Source: Umbilicaria muhlenbergii (lineage: Eukaryota; Ascomycota; Lecanoromycetes; Umbilicariales; Umbilicariaceae). Taken from it: a stretch of 64,000 nucleotides of DNA. The first letter of the stretch is position 1. The number at the start of each line of letters is the position of its first letter. A program made the translations under genes and the position numbers. Under the pieces are notes generated by a model. That model did no database searches and was not told the DNA's origin. It saw nothing but the letters and a program-made list of their open reading frames with translations. Below, one piece after another: positions 26,082 through 37,100 of the stretch. The DNA is taken from positions 2,467,343 to 2,531,342 of the forward strand of contig KK106982.1 of assembly GCA_000611775.1 (NCBI GenBank), read 5' to 3'.

Positions 26082-26957
26082 AATGGAGGGTGACTTTGTT
26101 ACCCTGGACCTTTCGGTGGTATGTCACCCTCCTGGTTCGCATAATGCATGTTGGCGAGACAACGGCTGACCCCATGCGAATACTCGGATAAATGTGTAAG
26201 TTGCCGCAATATTTCGCAGCAGAATGCGGCATCTCTTAAATCCAGCGCAAGGGGATGTGCCTCAACTGAAACTTCTCTTATGAAATTGCCTCCGTTCTAC
26301 GGAGCCGTCCACCAGAAGTGATGACCCGTGCCTCAGTACCGCATGTATGACTGCATGCATGTGCCCTTCGCATGAAGCCCTACTGCTCACACCATCAATG
26401 AGGCAGCTGCCTCGCTGTCATCCGCCGCACCCACTCCCTCCCCCGCCTCACTGCCGGGAAATATGCGCCTGTGCTCTATTTCTGCCCTACTTCTGCAGAC
26501 ACCCTGCAGCCCACCCGCGTGTGGCGCATGCAGTATCAAGGGGAAGTCATCACTTATGATGTACGGCTCCGTATCGGAGCGCGAGCTTTCACTTCTGGTG
26601 TATGGCTCTGTAGCAGTCTTGACAATGTTGCATATGCACGCTTTTGGGAGACTGCAAAGTTGGGATAACTGAATTGCATTAGCTCAAGCTTCCGTCAGTC
26701 TTACCAGGCCTTTGTACTTCGTAAGGCGAAAGTCTAAAATAATGTCGCCGATAGGGTGTAGTTTCTCTCTTGATATGGATGGTGACGGCCGTTGCATCTA
26801 TTTCTTTCGTCTCTCGCAACACAGAGGCCGTACTTCTTATTTCAATTAGTTATTGAATCAGGTCCCAAATTCAAGTTTTTCAACAGCTTTACGAAAAGCT
26901 TCTTACTCCTTCTTGGAACTGCTGGTTCGTCTGAGTAACATCTTCAAAGCGGCTAGT
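26082..26957. other. intergenic between MITE and UbiA pseudogene
   Basis: No gene recognised. The stretch 26360-26480 is C-rich and low in complexity. The last 200 bp would be the former promoter of the UbiA-type gene. Confidence 0.45.
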
Positions 26958-27979
26958 ATGGGATCCCTTAAGATTGAGGAGAGCAGGAGTGAAAACTCTC
27001 AACTGCCGGTATACGTCCCCTCTTCAACTACATGCTTCTTAAGAAGAGATGTTCAGAAATGAAGCTAATTTTTTGTTCCTTGAAGAACAGGTCCATTTTG
27101 TTCCATCTCAAAACAATCTGGCTTATCACTGTTCGTGATATCCCAGCGCTAGTGCTACCGCAAACAGCATTTGGCGTGTTCAGCGCTCTTTCTGGAGATC
27201 TTCCAACAACAAACGAATCCCCTAGACTGGTGCAAATCCTGAGTCGAATTCCTCAAGTCTTTCTGTGGAACTGGCTTAACGTTCTTCTATTCTGTCTCGC
27301 CAACCAGAGACTGCCAGATTCAATCCTTGAGGATTCTCTGAACAAGCCTTAGCGTCCTATCCCTTCTCAACGGCTTACTTCTACCGACGCTCGGCGGCTT
27401 CTTCTGTTCCTCATCCCTATCGTTTTACTTATAATGGTTTTCCTTGGTGGAATACATGAGTCGATAGTTTTGATAGTGCTGACCTGGATGTATAACGACC
27501 TTGGGGGAGCTGACGAGAATTATATCATTCGAAATCGGTTGAATGCTACAGGAATCCTTTGTTATAGCTCCGGATCAACTATTATCGCTACTGGATACGG
27601 CCAGCATGGACTCTCTCAGACCGCATATCCCTGGCTTGGAGCAGTTTGGGGTATCATTTTCTCTACTCTTCAGATCATGGACTTGGCCGACATGGAAGGT
27701 GATGCAGCTCGTGGGCGAAAAACACTTCCACTAGTTCATGGAGACAGAGTTGCCCGGTGGTCAATTATTTTTTGTGTTCTGGGCTGGTCAATCATATGTC
27801 CTGTTTTCTGGAACAGCCACTCGTTTGGATGTGGTCTCTCTCTAGCAGCAGGGTTCTTGCTCGCTTTCCGAGTATTTTTCTGTCGGGGTATCAATGAAGA
27901 CAAAATGAACTTTAAGATATGGAGCGTGTGGACGGCGGTGTTGTACGTTTTGCCTCTCTGCAAGAAATACGGTGTCTAG
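26958..27979 (+). pseudogene. UbiA-superfamily membrane prenyltransferase/terpene cyclase-like gene with one in-frame stop
   Basis: Two exons, 26958-27008 and 27086-27979 (77-nt intron with CTAAT branch), would encode about 314 aa of the UbiA superfamily, which are multi-helix ER or mitochondrial membrane enzymes acting on prenyl diphosphates. Visible are NWLNVLLFCLANQRLP, the Asp-rich helix end ILEDSLNKP, RPIPSQRLT, and the second metal motif MDLADMEGDAARGRKTLPL. Hydrophobic helices run throughout. A single TAG at 27350-27352 sits where the family has Trp (NKPWRPIP). The change TGG to TAG is a C-to-T change in a CA context on the other strand, as RIP-type mutation would make. Everything else is open to the C-terminus. 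Fungal relatives include UbiA-type sesquiterpene cyclases (fumagillin Fma-TC family) and meroterpenoid prenyltransferases; which applies here is unknown. It may be a recent pseudogene or a sequence error. Confidence 0.75.
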
Positions 27980-29357
27980 GAAGACTCTCTGAAGCAGTGG
28001 AACAAAAGTGATTTCGGAATTCATGAGTGCTGCAAGAGAAAGCTCAAAAATGCGACCAGTTCATTGCTCCTAATACTAAAGCACCAATCCACAAGAGAGA
28101 ATGTAGAGAAATGAAGAAATCAGGCTATAGAAGATGCTGCTGCGTGTGTCAAGGTTAGGGAAGCCATGAGGCAACTTTTCAGAGCCTGGTTCTGGCCCCC
28201 TGCTGAACCTTCGTTTCTTTTGATAGGTACAGAAGAAGGGACAATTCAGAACCATACAAAGCGATGAAGAATCAGAGAAATCGTTCTGTTACACTATTCA
28301 AACAATTATACCCAGAAGGACAACCCTGTGTGGCATAACGAAACGAAGATCCAGACGTTGTGGATTGGACGAAAGAGGGCCCCTGGCGCCAGACGTGCGC
28401 TAACTCCAGACTGTCTCGAAGACTATAAGGAGGTCGCAGCGTCGGAATGGGTAAGGAGAGGCCTGTTAGCTGCTCAAGGGTGCCATGGACCGCAGAAGAT
28501 AGCAGTTCCAGTTTCTAGATGCGCCGTTAGGTGAAGAAGAAGACGAAGAAGCATATGATGATGAAGAAGAAGAAGAAACAAAAGATACAAACGACCAAAA
28601 CAAAAGAACACCCATCCAAAGGCTTAGTACTTCAACTCAAACAGCAAAGCAGCCTGAGAGCTGCACGGCCGGACTCCCTACGACGAACCTCCATGGCCAG
28701 CAGACAAGATGAGGTTGGGAGAGTTTTATTAAACCCGAGGCCACCAACTCATCTTCATCTCAATATTGGATTATTTTCGCAAATCAATAGTCTTTGAAGG
28801 CGAGAAGATCTTCAGGGACTGCGCCAAAAACAAGTAAGGTGGATGAGGAGAATTCCATTCCTCTTTGCTTTACCAGCTTTAAAAAGCGTACGAGACTTTT
28901 TTCAACTGGAGGGACGATGATATCGGGAGTACTCATGTCGGAAATGGTATGGAGGAGGGAACGAGAAGAGTGGAGCGGAGGAGTGGTTCACGAAGCGTTT
29001 GGGCTCGGAGTGAGCCGTGGTGTACTGGGACTACAAAGCGGGTGTACGGAGGAGCTTTGATTTCGAGTCCTGCCAGCTGGTGGCGATCCCAGCCCCATGG
29101 GCGTACCATGGTCGGAATCATTGGGGGTAGTGGTGGTGCTGATAGAGATAGATGGGTTCGGATAGGGAAGGATGGCGTAGTGGTGTTGGGTGGTCGTTCT
29201 ATGGATTCCATCATTGTTCGGCTGTGAGGGCCCCCCTGAGGTGGGTGTATCGGTTCATGATCTCGATATACATTGTGTAGCTCGGTCCTGCAGATATAAA
29301 CAAGAGCACCCCCCCGAATGCAGTTATGTTACAGACTTGATATCGTATACAAGACAA
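27980..29357. other. intergenic, no supported gene
   Basis: 1.4 kb between the UbiA pseudogene and MRPL46. It contains a GAA-rich microsatellite (28532-28579). Overlapping open stretches on both strands at 28930-29230 have low-complexity Pro/Ser or Arg/Gly content and no domain, so they are not called. Confidence 0.45.
28532..28579 (+). repeat. GAA/GAC-rich microsatellite
   Basis: An imperfect trinucleotide run (GAAGAAGAAGACGAAGAAG, then GATGATGAAGAAGAAGAAG). It would encode an Asp/Glu run in one frame, but it lies in a stretch without gene support. Confidence 0.7.
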
Positions 29358-30507
29358 TCACCGCTCGACTAGCATATTTCGTACCGCGCTCCAGTATCTC
29401 GGATGCACCTCCTTTTGTATCTCGTCCTTTGCCAACCACTTGAAGTCTTCCAGTCCAAGTTTGTTGTCTTTCAGATTAGCTTGTCCGGCCATAATCCTAG
29501 CTTTCATGAAGAAGGTCTTTTCTCCCAATTGCTCAATCTTCTTCTCTTTGTCCGTGCTTGTCTTAGGATAGTCGATGCTCTGGTGACCGACGGGGAGTCT
29601 TCCCACTACCCACGTGTTCATGTTCAGGCCGCCGGTTTGCACCATGATACGCTCAGCGGCCTATATTCATAAGTCAGCGCTTGTTGCAGTATGATGGCTT
29701 GTAGAAGTTGCACGTACTGTATGTAGATCCTCCTTCGGCACCAACCCAGCAGTAGGGAATGTCCAACCTCCCTTTCCTCCCTTCACAAGCAAATACAATG
29801 TCCTCTGTAACGCCCGATTCAGACTCTTCACATCCCCCGTCTTATCGGCTTCCGTCACTCTAGGCATCGGCCTCTCTATAGGCTCCTTCTTGGTATCCGC
29901 CGCATCGTCGCCCTCTTCCCCAACATCTTCCACATCCCGCAACAACGCCTCTACCTGGTGTTCTGGCTCGCTTTCCTTCGCGCCTACAAGCAATTCATCA
30001 TTCCATCCTTCTTTGGAATATGCATTGTAAACTCCAATATCTCTAGCAGGCGTCTGCCGCTCCTTGATCTTCCGCTTCCATTCGGTATCTCCAGGGGTCC
30101 CTTTCTCGTAGTAAAAATACCGACCGAAGGGTAGGGCGAGCCGTTCATTCAGGCGGCGTTGGTAGAAGAAGTAGGCTTTTTCGAAGGGGGTCAGGTCGCG
30201 GGTTAGGACTGGTGGACGCGAGAGGACGACACTAGCATTGATTTGGTAGGATGGTCGTGGAGATGACGACGCTGTTACTGGAGGTGTATGATGAACTGGA
30301 GCCGCGGGTTCTTCTACTCGTGTTGCTGCGGCGGCGGCAGACGCATAGCGTCGACGGTGAAGGGTTGCTAGACAGCTTTTGCAGATGCTTTGGTCGCTGG
30401 TGGATGGTCCTGGAAAAAGTCAGCCTCGTGGAGTTGGGCGTCTTTGGGGAAAGTAACATACTCCACTGCGATACTAGTCGCCTTGCGCCATGATGCGCGG
30501 TAGACAT
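29358..30507 (-). CDS. mrpl17: mitochondrial ribosomal large-subunit protein mL46 (yeast Mrpl17)
   Basis: Protein of the mitochondrial large ribosomal subunit, 346 aa, three exons: 30462-30507, 29718-30409, 29358-29660 (introns 52 and 57 nt). The N-terminus (MSTAHHGARRLVSQ..., rich in Arg/Ser/Ala) looks like a mitochondrial import signal. The conserved mL46 core then follows: LTRDLTPFEKAYFFYQRR, RYFYYEKGTPGDTEWKRK, RQTPARDIGVYNAYSKEGWN, and the Nudix-like fold KGGKGGWTFPTAGLVPKEDL. The Nudix fold in mL46 is thought to be structural, not catalytic. A Glu/Asp-rich insert lies near residue 185. The gene is head to head with CEM1, 191 bp apart. The start at 30507 and the first intron (GTATGT...CAG) are needed to join the signal to the core in frame. 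Confidence 0.93.
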
Positions 30508-30698
30508 GGTTAGTACGTAGTGGGTGACCTCGTTCGCAGCGAGCATCTCCTCGAGGGCTCAGGAAATTGTTCAAGCTTGGAGATGCATGGGATTTCGGGC
30601 TAACCCGTTTAGTCCAATATCAAACTCAAACTACCTGCACCTTGAAAGAGGCCCTATTTAGTCTTCTCGTCGATATGGGAAATTACTTATAGCATGCA
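30508..30698. promoter_or_regulatory. short bidirectional promoter, mrpl17 / cem1
   Basis: Only 191 bp separate the two divergent start codons, so both mitochondrial genes must share regulatory DNA and their 5' UTRs must be short. It contains the palindrome-like AGATGCATGGGAT and a run GGTGCAGGTAG on the complementary strand, but no site is claimed. Confidence 0.6.
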
Positions 30699-32289
30699 AT
30701 GCGAAGGGTTGTGGTTACAGGACTGGGGCTAGTGACACCTTTGGGATTGGGTACGTGTCTTGAAGCCTACGAACTTATAGAGACTCACAAAATTAGGCGT
30801 CCGGCGCTCCTGGAAGCGTCTCATAAACGGGGAATGCGGCATCGTGTCTGTAAAAGATAGAGGTCCACAATTCGAGCAACAGGCATGTCAAGTCGCTGGT
30901 GTCGTTCCGCTAGGAAGCAAGGAAAATGGTGGCTGGACGGCCAGCGACTGGCTGAGCCGTGATGTCTGTTCATGCCTTGTTTTCTTATTCAAAAACTGCT
31001 GAATATGATGTTAATGTTTGATCAGGATCAACGAAAAATGGCGCAGTATGCCCAATATGCCGTGGTGGCTTCACAGGAGGCATTAGATGACGCCGGATGG
31101 TATCCCAAAACCAACTATGACCACGAAATGACTGTAATTTAACCCCTTCCCCACGTCACTAAACCCAAGCTTACAGAACCTCCAGGGCGTCTGCGTCGGC
31201 TCTGGAATCGGCAGCCTCGAAGACATCTACGACACCTCCCTCGCCTACGACAAAGGTGTGAGTATCCCACCCCTCACCCTCAAGTCCCAGCCCTAATACC
31301 CCCACCCAGGGTCCTAAAAAAGTCTCCCCCCTATTCGTCCCGCGCCTCCTCATCAACCTAGCCGCCGGCCACATCTCCATGAAATACGGCTTCAAAGTAA
31401 GCCCCCACAAACCCCTTTTTTCACCCCCCCAACCCCTCCCTTCTCCCCCCTTAAACTAACCCCTTAACCCCCCCAACAGGGTCCCAACCACGCCGTAACC
31501 ACAGCCTGCACCACAGGCGCCCACTCCATCGGCGACGCCAGCCGCTTCATCTCCCACGGCGACGCCAACCTCATCCTCGCCGGCTCCTCCGAATCCTGCA
31601 TCCACCCATTAGCACTAACCGGCTTCTCGCGCTCCCGCTCCCTCTGCACCACCTCCAACCATGTCCCCGCCCTCTCCTCCCGCCCCTTCGACACCGCCCG
31701 CTCCGGCTTCGTCATGGGCGAAGGCGCCGGCGTCCTCGTGCTCGAAGAACTCGACCACGCGAAACGCCGCGGCGCGAGCATCTATGCCGAGGTGCGCGGG
31801 TATGGCGCCAGCGCTGATGCGTGGCATTTGACGGCGCCGCCCGCGGACGGCGAGGGCGCCGTACGCGCTATGCGGTTGGCGTTGAGGAACGCGGGGATTG
31901 CGCCGCGGGAGGTGGATTACATAAACGCGCACGCGACGTCGACGCCGCTGGGGGACGCGGCTGAGAATCGCGCGATTCAGACGGTGATGCTGGGAGAGGA
32001 GGGGAAGAGGATGGCTGGGGAGATTAATGTCAGTAGTACGAAGGGGGCGGTGGGGCATTTGTTGGGGGCGGCGGGGGCGGTGGAGGCGGTGTTTAGTGTT
32101 TTGGCTATTGAGGAGGGGATTTTGCCGCCGACGGTCAATTTGGAGGAGGTGGAGGGTGGGGGGGGGTGGGGTTGTAATTATGTGGCTAGGGAGGCGCAGA
32201 GGGGGGGGAGGGTGGATGTGGTGGTGTCGAATAGTTTTGGGTTTGGGGGCACGAATGCGAGTTTGTGCTTTGCGAGGTATACGGGATAG
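30699..32289 (+). CDS. cem1: mitochondrial beta-ketoacyl-ACP synthase Cem1 (FabF type)
   Basis: Type II 3-oxoacyl-ACP synthase, 434 aa, six exons: 30699-30750, 30797-30963, 31026-31133, 31177-31257, 31310-31396, 31480-32289. It condenses malonyl-ACP with acyl-ACP in mitochondrial fatty acid synthesis, the source of lipoate and of acyl-ACP for respiratory assembly. The start [16 protein letters not shown], the catalytic Cys in [13 protein letters not shown], the active-site His in [11 protein letters not shown], the Lys/His segment [15 protein letters not shown] and the Gly-rich end [12 protein letters not shown] are all present. There is no long transit peptide; yeast Cem1 likewise begins almost at the thiolase fold. 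One donor (GTCTGT at 30964) is weak but keeps the family sequence [15 protein letters not shown] content rises sharply in the last exon. It shares a promoter with mrpl17. Confidence 0.95.
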
Positions 32290-32852
32290 GTGGTCAGGAA
32301 GAAGGGAACAGCGGGTTGGAAGCTTAGCTACCTGGGTGATAGGTTCGCGGTAGTCACGGGTCAAGACGAAGGTCATACCTATCGTGTTAGGGCGAAGGCC
32401 CACGACTCTTGAGAGCGAAAGTCGCTGGTGGAGAATCGTGTTCAGGAAGAGATGCAGCTTCATTCATCCGAGATATTCATGTCATCATCTACAAATATGT
32501 AAATACGCTGCCTACTGCCACAGCCGAAGCCGAGCAGAAAAATCTCCTCAGCCAAATTGACAAGGGTTCCGCAGCCAGTATTATCATCTTCATCCCTTCA
32601 AACAGTCCCATAAAGTGCTGATTTCCGTCCCGTGAAAAGAAGAATCGAGCGAACCATTACCAAGGCCTCGTGGGCCTGTCAAGTTCCCCACGTCCATGCT
32701 TGCGCCATGAAAACAGTAACGCCAAGTCGTGTTTTAAGCCGCGGTATCAAGAGGAAGCGCTTTTCGTGCAACGCAGAAAGAAACCAGTTAACGCCGGAAA
32801 AAAACAATGCCACAACGCCATCCTCTTCCTCTGCAACAAAACTGTCCACGAG
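32290..32852. other. convergent 3' region cem1 / ARF-GEF
   Basis: 563 bp between two convergent stop codons. Nothing coding is recognised; it should hold both 3' UTRs. Confidence 0.5.
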
Positions 32853-35800
32853 CTAGTGGTCATGCAAGGAAACGCCACCGTCGTCAGTCGTGCTTAGAGT
32901 CGAATGCGTCAGCCTTGACCCAATGCTTCCATTACGCCGAGAACTTCTTTCAGCCGGTGAGCTCACACTAAGAGCATACGGCGGTCCTGCGTCTAATATG
33001 GGAGCCAAGCTCACGGATGTACTCTCGTCTTCAATCGCAGTAGGTTCCAGTATCTTGGGCTCTTCCCCCTGAGCCTGTTTTCGGAGCTTCAGGCGCTCTT
33101 CGGGAGACATATTCTGCCACTCTGAGCCAAACGTAATCACAGACGCTTTCTTGCCGTGAACCGTGAAGCTGCCTGTTCCCCGTGCCAGACCTTCACTTTC
33201 AAGCATCGAGTTCGAGTCTTCTGTCAGAATGCCGCTGGATGCAGAATCTCTGCCCTTCTTGCTTCGATGATGAGTCGGTACGTGAGCTTCTCTGAGTGTC
33301 CGATGTAAGCTCCGGCGAACTTTCGTTCTACCATCGTTGAAATCATGCTCTGGCGATCTAGCTTTTACGGAGTCTCTCTCCTCTGCATCACTCGCAGTGT
33401 CAGGACGTTTCCCTTCCGACAACGAGGTTTCCGCCACGAGACCAGCTTCTTTAAGCACCTCGCTCTCGTTGTCATTCAGACTTGGAGTTGGTGTTGCAAG
33501 CCTTGTCACTATATCCTTCAGACTAGCCTGTGCTATGCTTGACTTGACACTTGTTGCGGAGGGCTTACGTGTCAAGCTTTGCCTAGCTACGCTGAGATTG
33601 GCGCCAGATCCAGATCCTGCAGACGCGTTTGTTGGCTCGAACGAAAGTGGTGGCAACTCCCACGAGCTTTGAGGCCTATGGTTGCCACTCTGTTCTGAAA
33701 CCCGAGTCGGCGTTTGGAAGATGTCATCCATGCTGAACGCTTTCTGGCCAGCTGGCTGTGCCGTAGGTCGCATTGCATTGGGTGATCTCGGGCTCACCTG
33801 CGCGTGGAACACATTGCTTGCTTTAGATGTAAGCCTGCTCAGCCCATCTCTATTCTGGGATGGGCTCGAGGCTCCTTTCGATACCATAGCAGACAACTCC
33901 TCGACCCGGGTTTGCCGTTCATTGCCAGACCTCACTTCCTCCTCGAGATCCAAAGCAAGAATATCTTTGTGACACCGCATGCGCCATATGTCCCTCCTCA
34001 CCCATTTCACTTTCGCTGCCGTTCCCCCAGCAGCGAGTATTACCTGCTCCCGGGTTTTGTTTTGAATTGGTGCGAGGATTTGCAGATGCCTTCCAGTTCG
34101 CAATAGATCATCCAATTGCTTGTTGGCCACAGATAACTTCTCGTCTGCTTCCACTATCCTTTGGAGCATAATCTGTCTTCTGGCGGCGAGGATTTGCTGA
34201 GCAAGTTCAGTATCAAGCCTCCCACTCTGAATTGTTACTTCTCCGGTCGGTGTCTGCACGGAGCGGGTGGAATTGCTGGAGTCTATTCGTCGCACGCCCC
34301 TCGTTCGAGGGCCCTCGTAACTGGTCCCAACTACGCCCCTCATGCGTACGCCAGCGGTTCGAAAAGCGGCGGCATAATTCAACTTTGCCAGCCAATCGTT
34401 CATATCATTCTCGCTGTCGGCGAGGAAGGTTTCCTCAAGCCCACCATGCCGAACGAACATGAAGGCGTGCTTATGCTTCTTGTAGGTAGAGTCTTGCAAT
34501 GCTACCGCATCCTCAGTAGACATTAACGCGTCCGGGCTGAATCGCTCCAGTGGTGGCTTGAAAATCACGGGTACACTTGCATGTCGCACCTTGTGATGGG
34601 TGTCGTGTTGGTGGATCAAATTCTTGATCCACGTGGTATTACGGAAGAAGTACAGTTGAGACCCTGTCAGGACTGCTCCCCATTCTTGCCATGGCGACCG
34701 GGCCTTTTTCTTTTTCGCATCTTTCCGCCAGAGAATACCAACCTTGGTGACTTTTATGTCGACAACACCAGGGTGAGCTTCAGCAGGATTCGTGATAGTC
34801 GCAGGCGACATGAAAGCGTCGGGTCTAGACCTGGAGGATAGAATCTGAAGCACCCCGGATTTGAAAAATGACCTTTGCAGTTCGGCAAGATTGAGAGAAA
34901 CGGCGGTGCCGAGGTAGCTGTAAGAGTCCTCCAGATTCATAACATCCTTCAGACTGGGTCGAAGGGTATCCAGTTTGTTATCTAAGATCAATGTATAGGG
35001 ATCTACGGGCTCTTTGGAGATCTTTCTCAGGTTATCCGTACTGGTTGATCCTTTGAACATGGTCTTTCTTGATTTAGGGGCCAATGTCCGTTCTCCGTTG
35101 ATGTCCACGTCGTCCTCGACATGAATGAATGGAGTGTAAGAGATGTTGTCATAGAAGCATTCGAGAATCTCGTCTGCGACCCCTTGGCCTTTTGCATTTT
35201 TCGTATAGTCCTGTTTCTGCATCTTGTGCTTGTTGTTCTTATTGAACACGTCAGTATGCAAGATTAGTATAGAGAAAGAAATAAAATATGCTTCATCTAT
35301 GAGCAAAAAATGGTTAGAACGTAGAGGCTACCGATCGGGCCGCGAACATTTACCTGGAGATGCATAAATACCAGGGTTACATTCATGGTATCGGTCTGCA
35401 AAAGATTGAAGAACACGGTCTATCTGCTGTGTCTCTTTTGGTAGTTCGACTTCCATTAACAACTTTCTGATGGCCATATCCAGGGGGTCACCAAAGAATT
35501 TGAATCCACGCATATAGCTTCGTAGCACATTCTTTGAGAATTCATCGTCTGATTTGGAAAGTGTAATCGCAACTGCACCTCGGCTGACTGCCTCTTCCAG
35601 GCGGACGAGGTACTTCGCTGGAGTGTCGCCCTCTTGGCGCTCAGGGATAACGAAAGTATCTCGGCTTAAGCTGAAAGAGTTCTGCTTGGAGCCAGGAGAT
35701 CCAGGCGTTCCAGGAGTATTAACCTGAGACGAGCCATGACGTAAGAACGGAGGTTCGGAGTTCTGGCGGAGACGTGCAAGACTAAACAGGCCGCCCAAGC

Positions 35801-37100
35801 TAGCTCGTCCACTTGTCGATGTAGAGGTTCTCCCTGAATGCGGTAAAGGAGGCGTTGGAAGAGGGTCACCATCAGCCACTAGAGACAGAGAGCCCATTGT
35901 CGAGGACCTACCCCGTCTACTGAGGCGCATCGGGGGTAGATTAGGCGATGACTTGGCTGATCGAGCCGAAGCGGTTGAGTCGGCCCGCAGCAGTGCTGGT
36001 GATCCAGGGCCAGCAAAATTTATAGACGTAGCGGCAAGTGCAGTATGTGATGGCGAAGGTAAGGGAGATGGGAGCCCATAATCAAAGAAAGGCCGGCGTA
36101 CCGCAGTGACTGGGGGCGTTTGGGAAAAGCTCTCGCGTTTTGGAGAATACGAAGGGCGACCGCTCGTCGAGGCACGGGGCGTCACGGCTGAATTCAAAGA
36201 TGAATCTGGTGGAGGGATTCTAACAGGCAGTGGGAAAAGTGGACCCTTGCTCTTCTTACGTCCTGGGAGGCGAAAGAAAGTTGTCGTTGTAGAGACAGTA
36301 TGTGTGGTAGTTGTGGTCGTTGCGTATACCCCATGATCCCCCGAACTTCTATCAGATTTAGATGACTCTGACAGCCTGGCTACGGGGAGAGCCAAAGCGG
36401 TATTCGACTCGTCACCGTAGGGCGGTGGCGCGACAGCGTGTGGTGCCTTTTCAGAGTCGTCCAACGTGATTCGCGAATTCCTCACACTGTTACCTCCGCC
36501 AAGAGAATCTCCATTTCTTCTTGTCCACGTAGAAGTCCTGTCCGAAAATGACTTTCGAGGAGCTTTGGATGAGAGGGATCCGGGTGCGTCCGTAGCCTTG
36601 TTGCGTCGTGGTAGCGTAAACGTCGGTTTCCGTCTCTGGGGCGGCTCTTGTCCATCTGGTGCTGTGGTAATAATGGCAGGTGCTACACACGCGCAACGCC
36701 AATCATTAGCCTTCTCACCTCGAATCAGGATAGGACAAGGCCAGATATACATACTGGGAGGCATTGGAGGAGCATCCACATGGGCATGCTCTTTAGCGGT
36801 AGCTGAGAGACGCGAGTCGGATGCATGTTTGAATCTAAGTATACTGAACCTCTGGTGTCTCGTGGTCTGCTCTTGCACCGGTGGACTGCAGGGCCTTTCG
36901 AAGGTGATGTCCATGCCCAAGGACATGACCGAGTGTCGATTGCGTGGTGACGAGCCTAAGGTAGAGGGAAGCTCGAGTTGGGAGCTAGCTCCACCAGGAG
37001 AAAGATGGTCATCGTGTCCCACGAGATCGGCCGGATTGAGAGTACTGTGGCGCCGAAGACCATCACTCGGCCTGTTGGCACGCAGGCGAGTCCAAGGCAT
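32853..37100 (-). CDS. Sec7-domain ARF guanine-nucleotide exchange factor with PH domain (Syt1/EFA6-like)
   Basis: Large ARF-GEF of about 1372 aa. Exons 36755-37100, 35354-36682, 32853-35296. The 72-nt stretch 36683-36754 has a perfect donor GTATGT, branch GCTAAT and acceptor TGTAG and divides by three, so I read it as an intron although the frame stays open (1396 aa if retained). The Ser/Pro-rich N-terminus (about 440 residues) is disordered. The Sec7 domain (about 460-620) runs from EGDTPAKYLVRLEEAVSR through RSYMRGFKFFGDPLDMAIRK and the catalytic glutamate finger LPKETQQIDR to ILILHTDVFNKNNKHKM. A PH domain follows (KVGILWRKDAKKKK to MNDWLAKLNYAAAF), then a predicted helical stretch and a long Ser-rich tail. 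Sec7-PH order fits yeast Syt1 and animal EFA6/IQSEC, which activate Arf GTPases at the plasma membrane or endosomes. The exact orthologue is uncertain. Confidence 0.9.

Noticed and set aside
28933-29227. Overlapping plus- and minus-strand frames between the UbiA pseudogene and mrpl17
   Set aside because: Low-complexity Pro/Ser versus Arg/Gly content, no domain and no consistent exon model; left as intergenic.
31615-32463. 282-codon minus-strand open frame over the cem1 3' exon
   Set aside because: The plus strand carries the intact FabF active-site motifs; the minus frame is Arg/Pro/His-rich without a domain.
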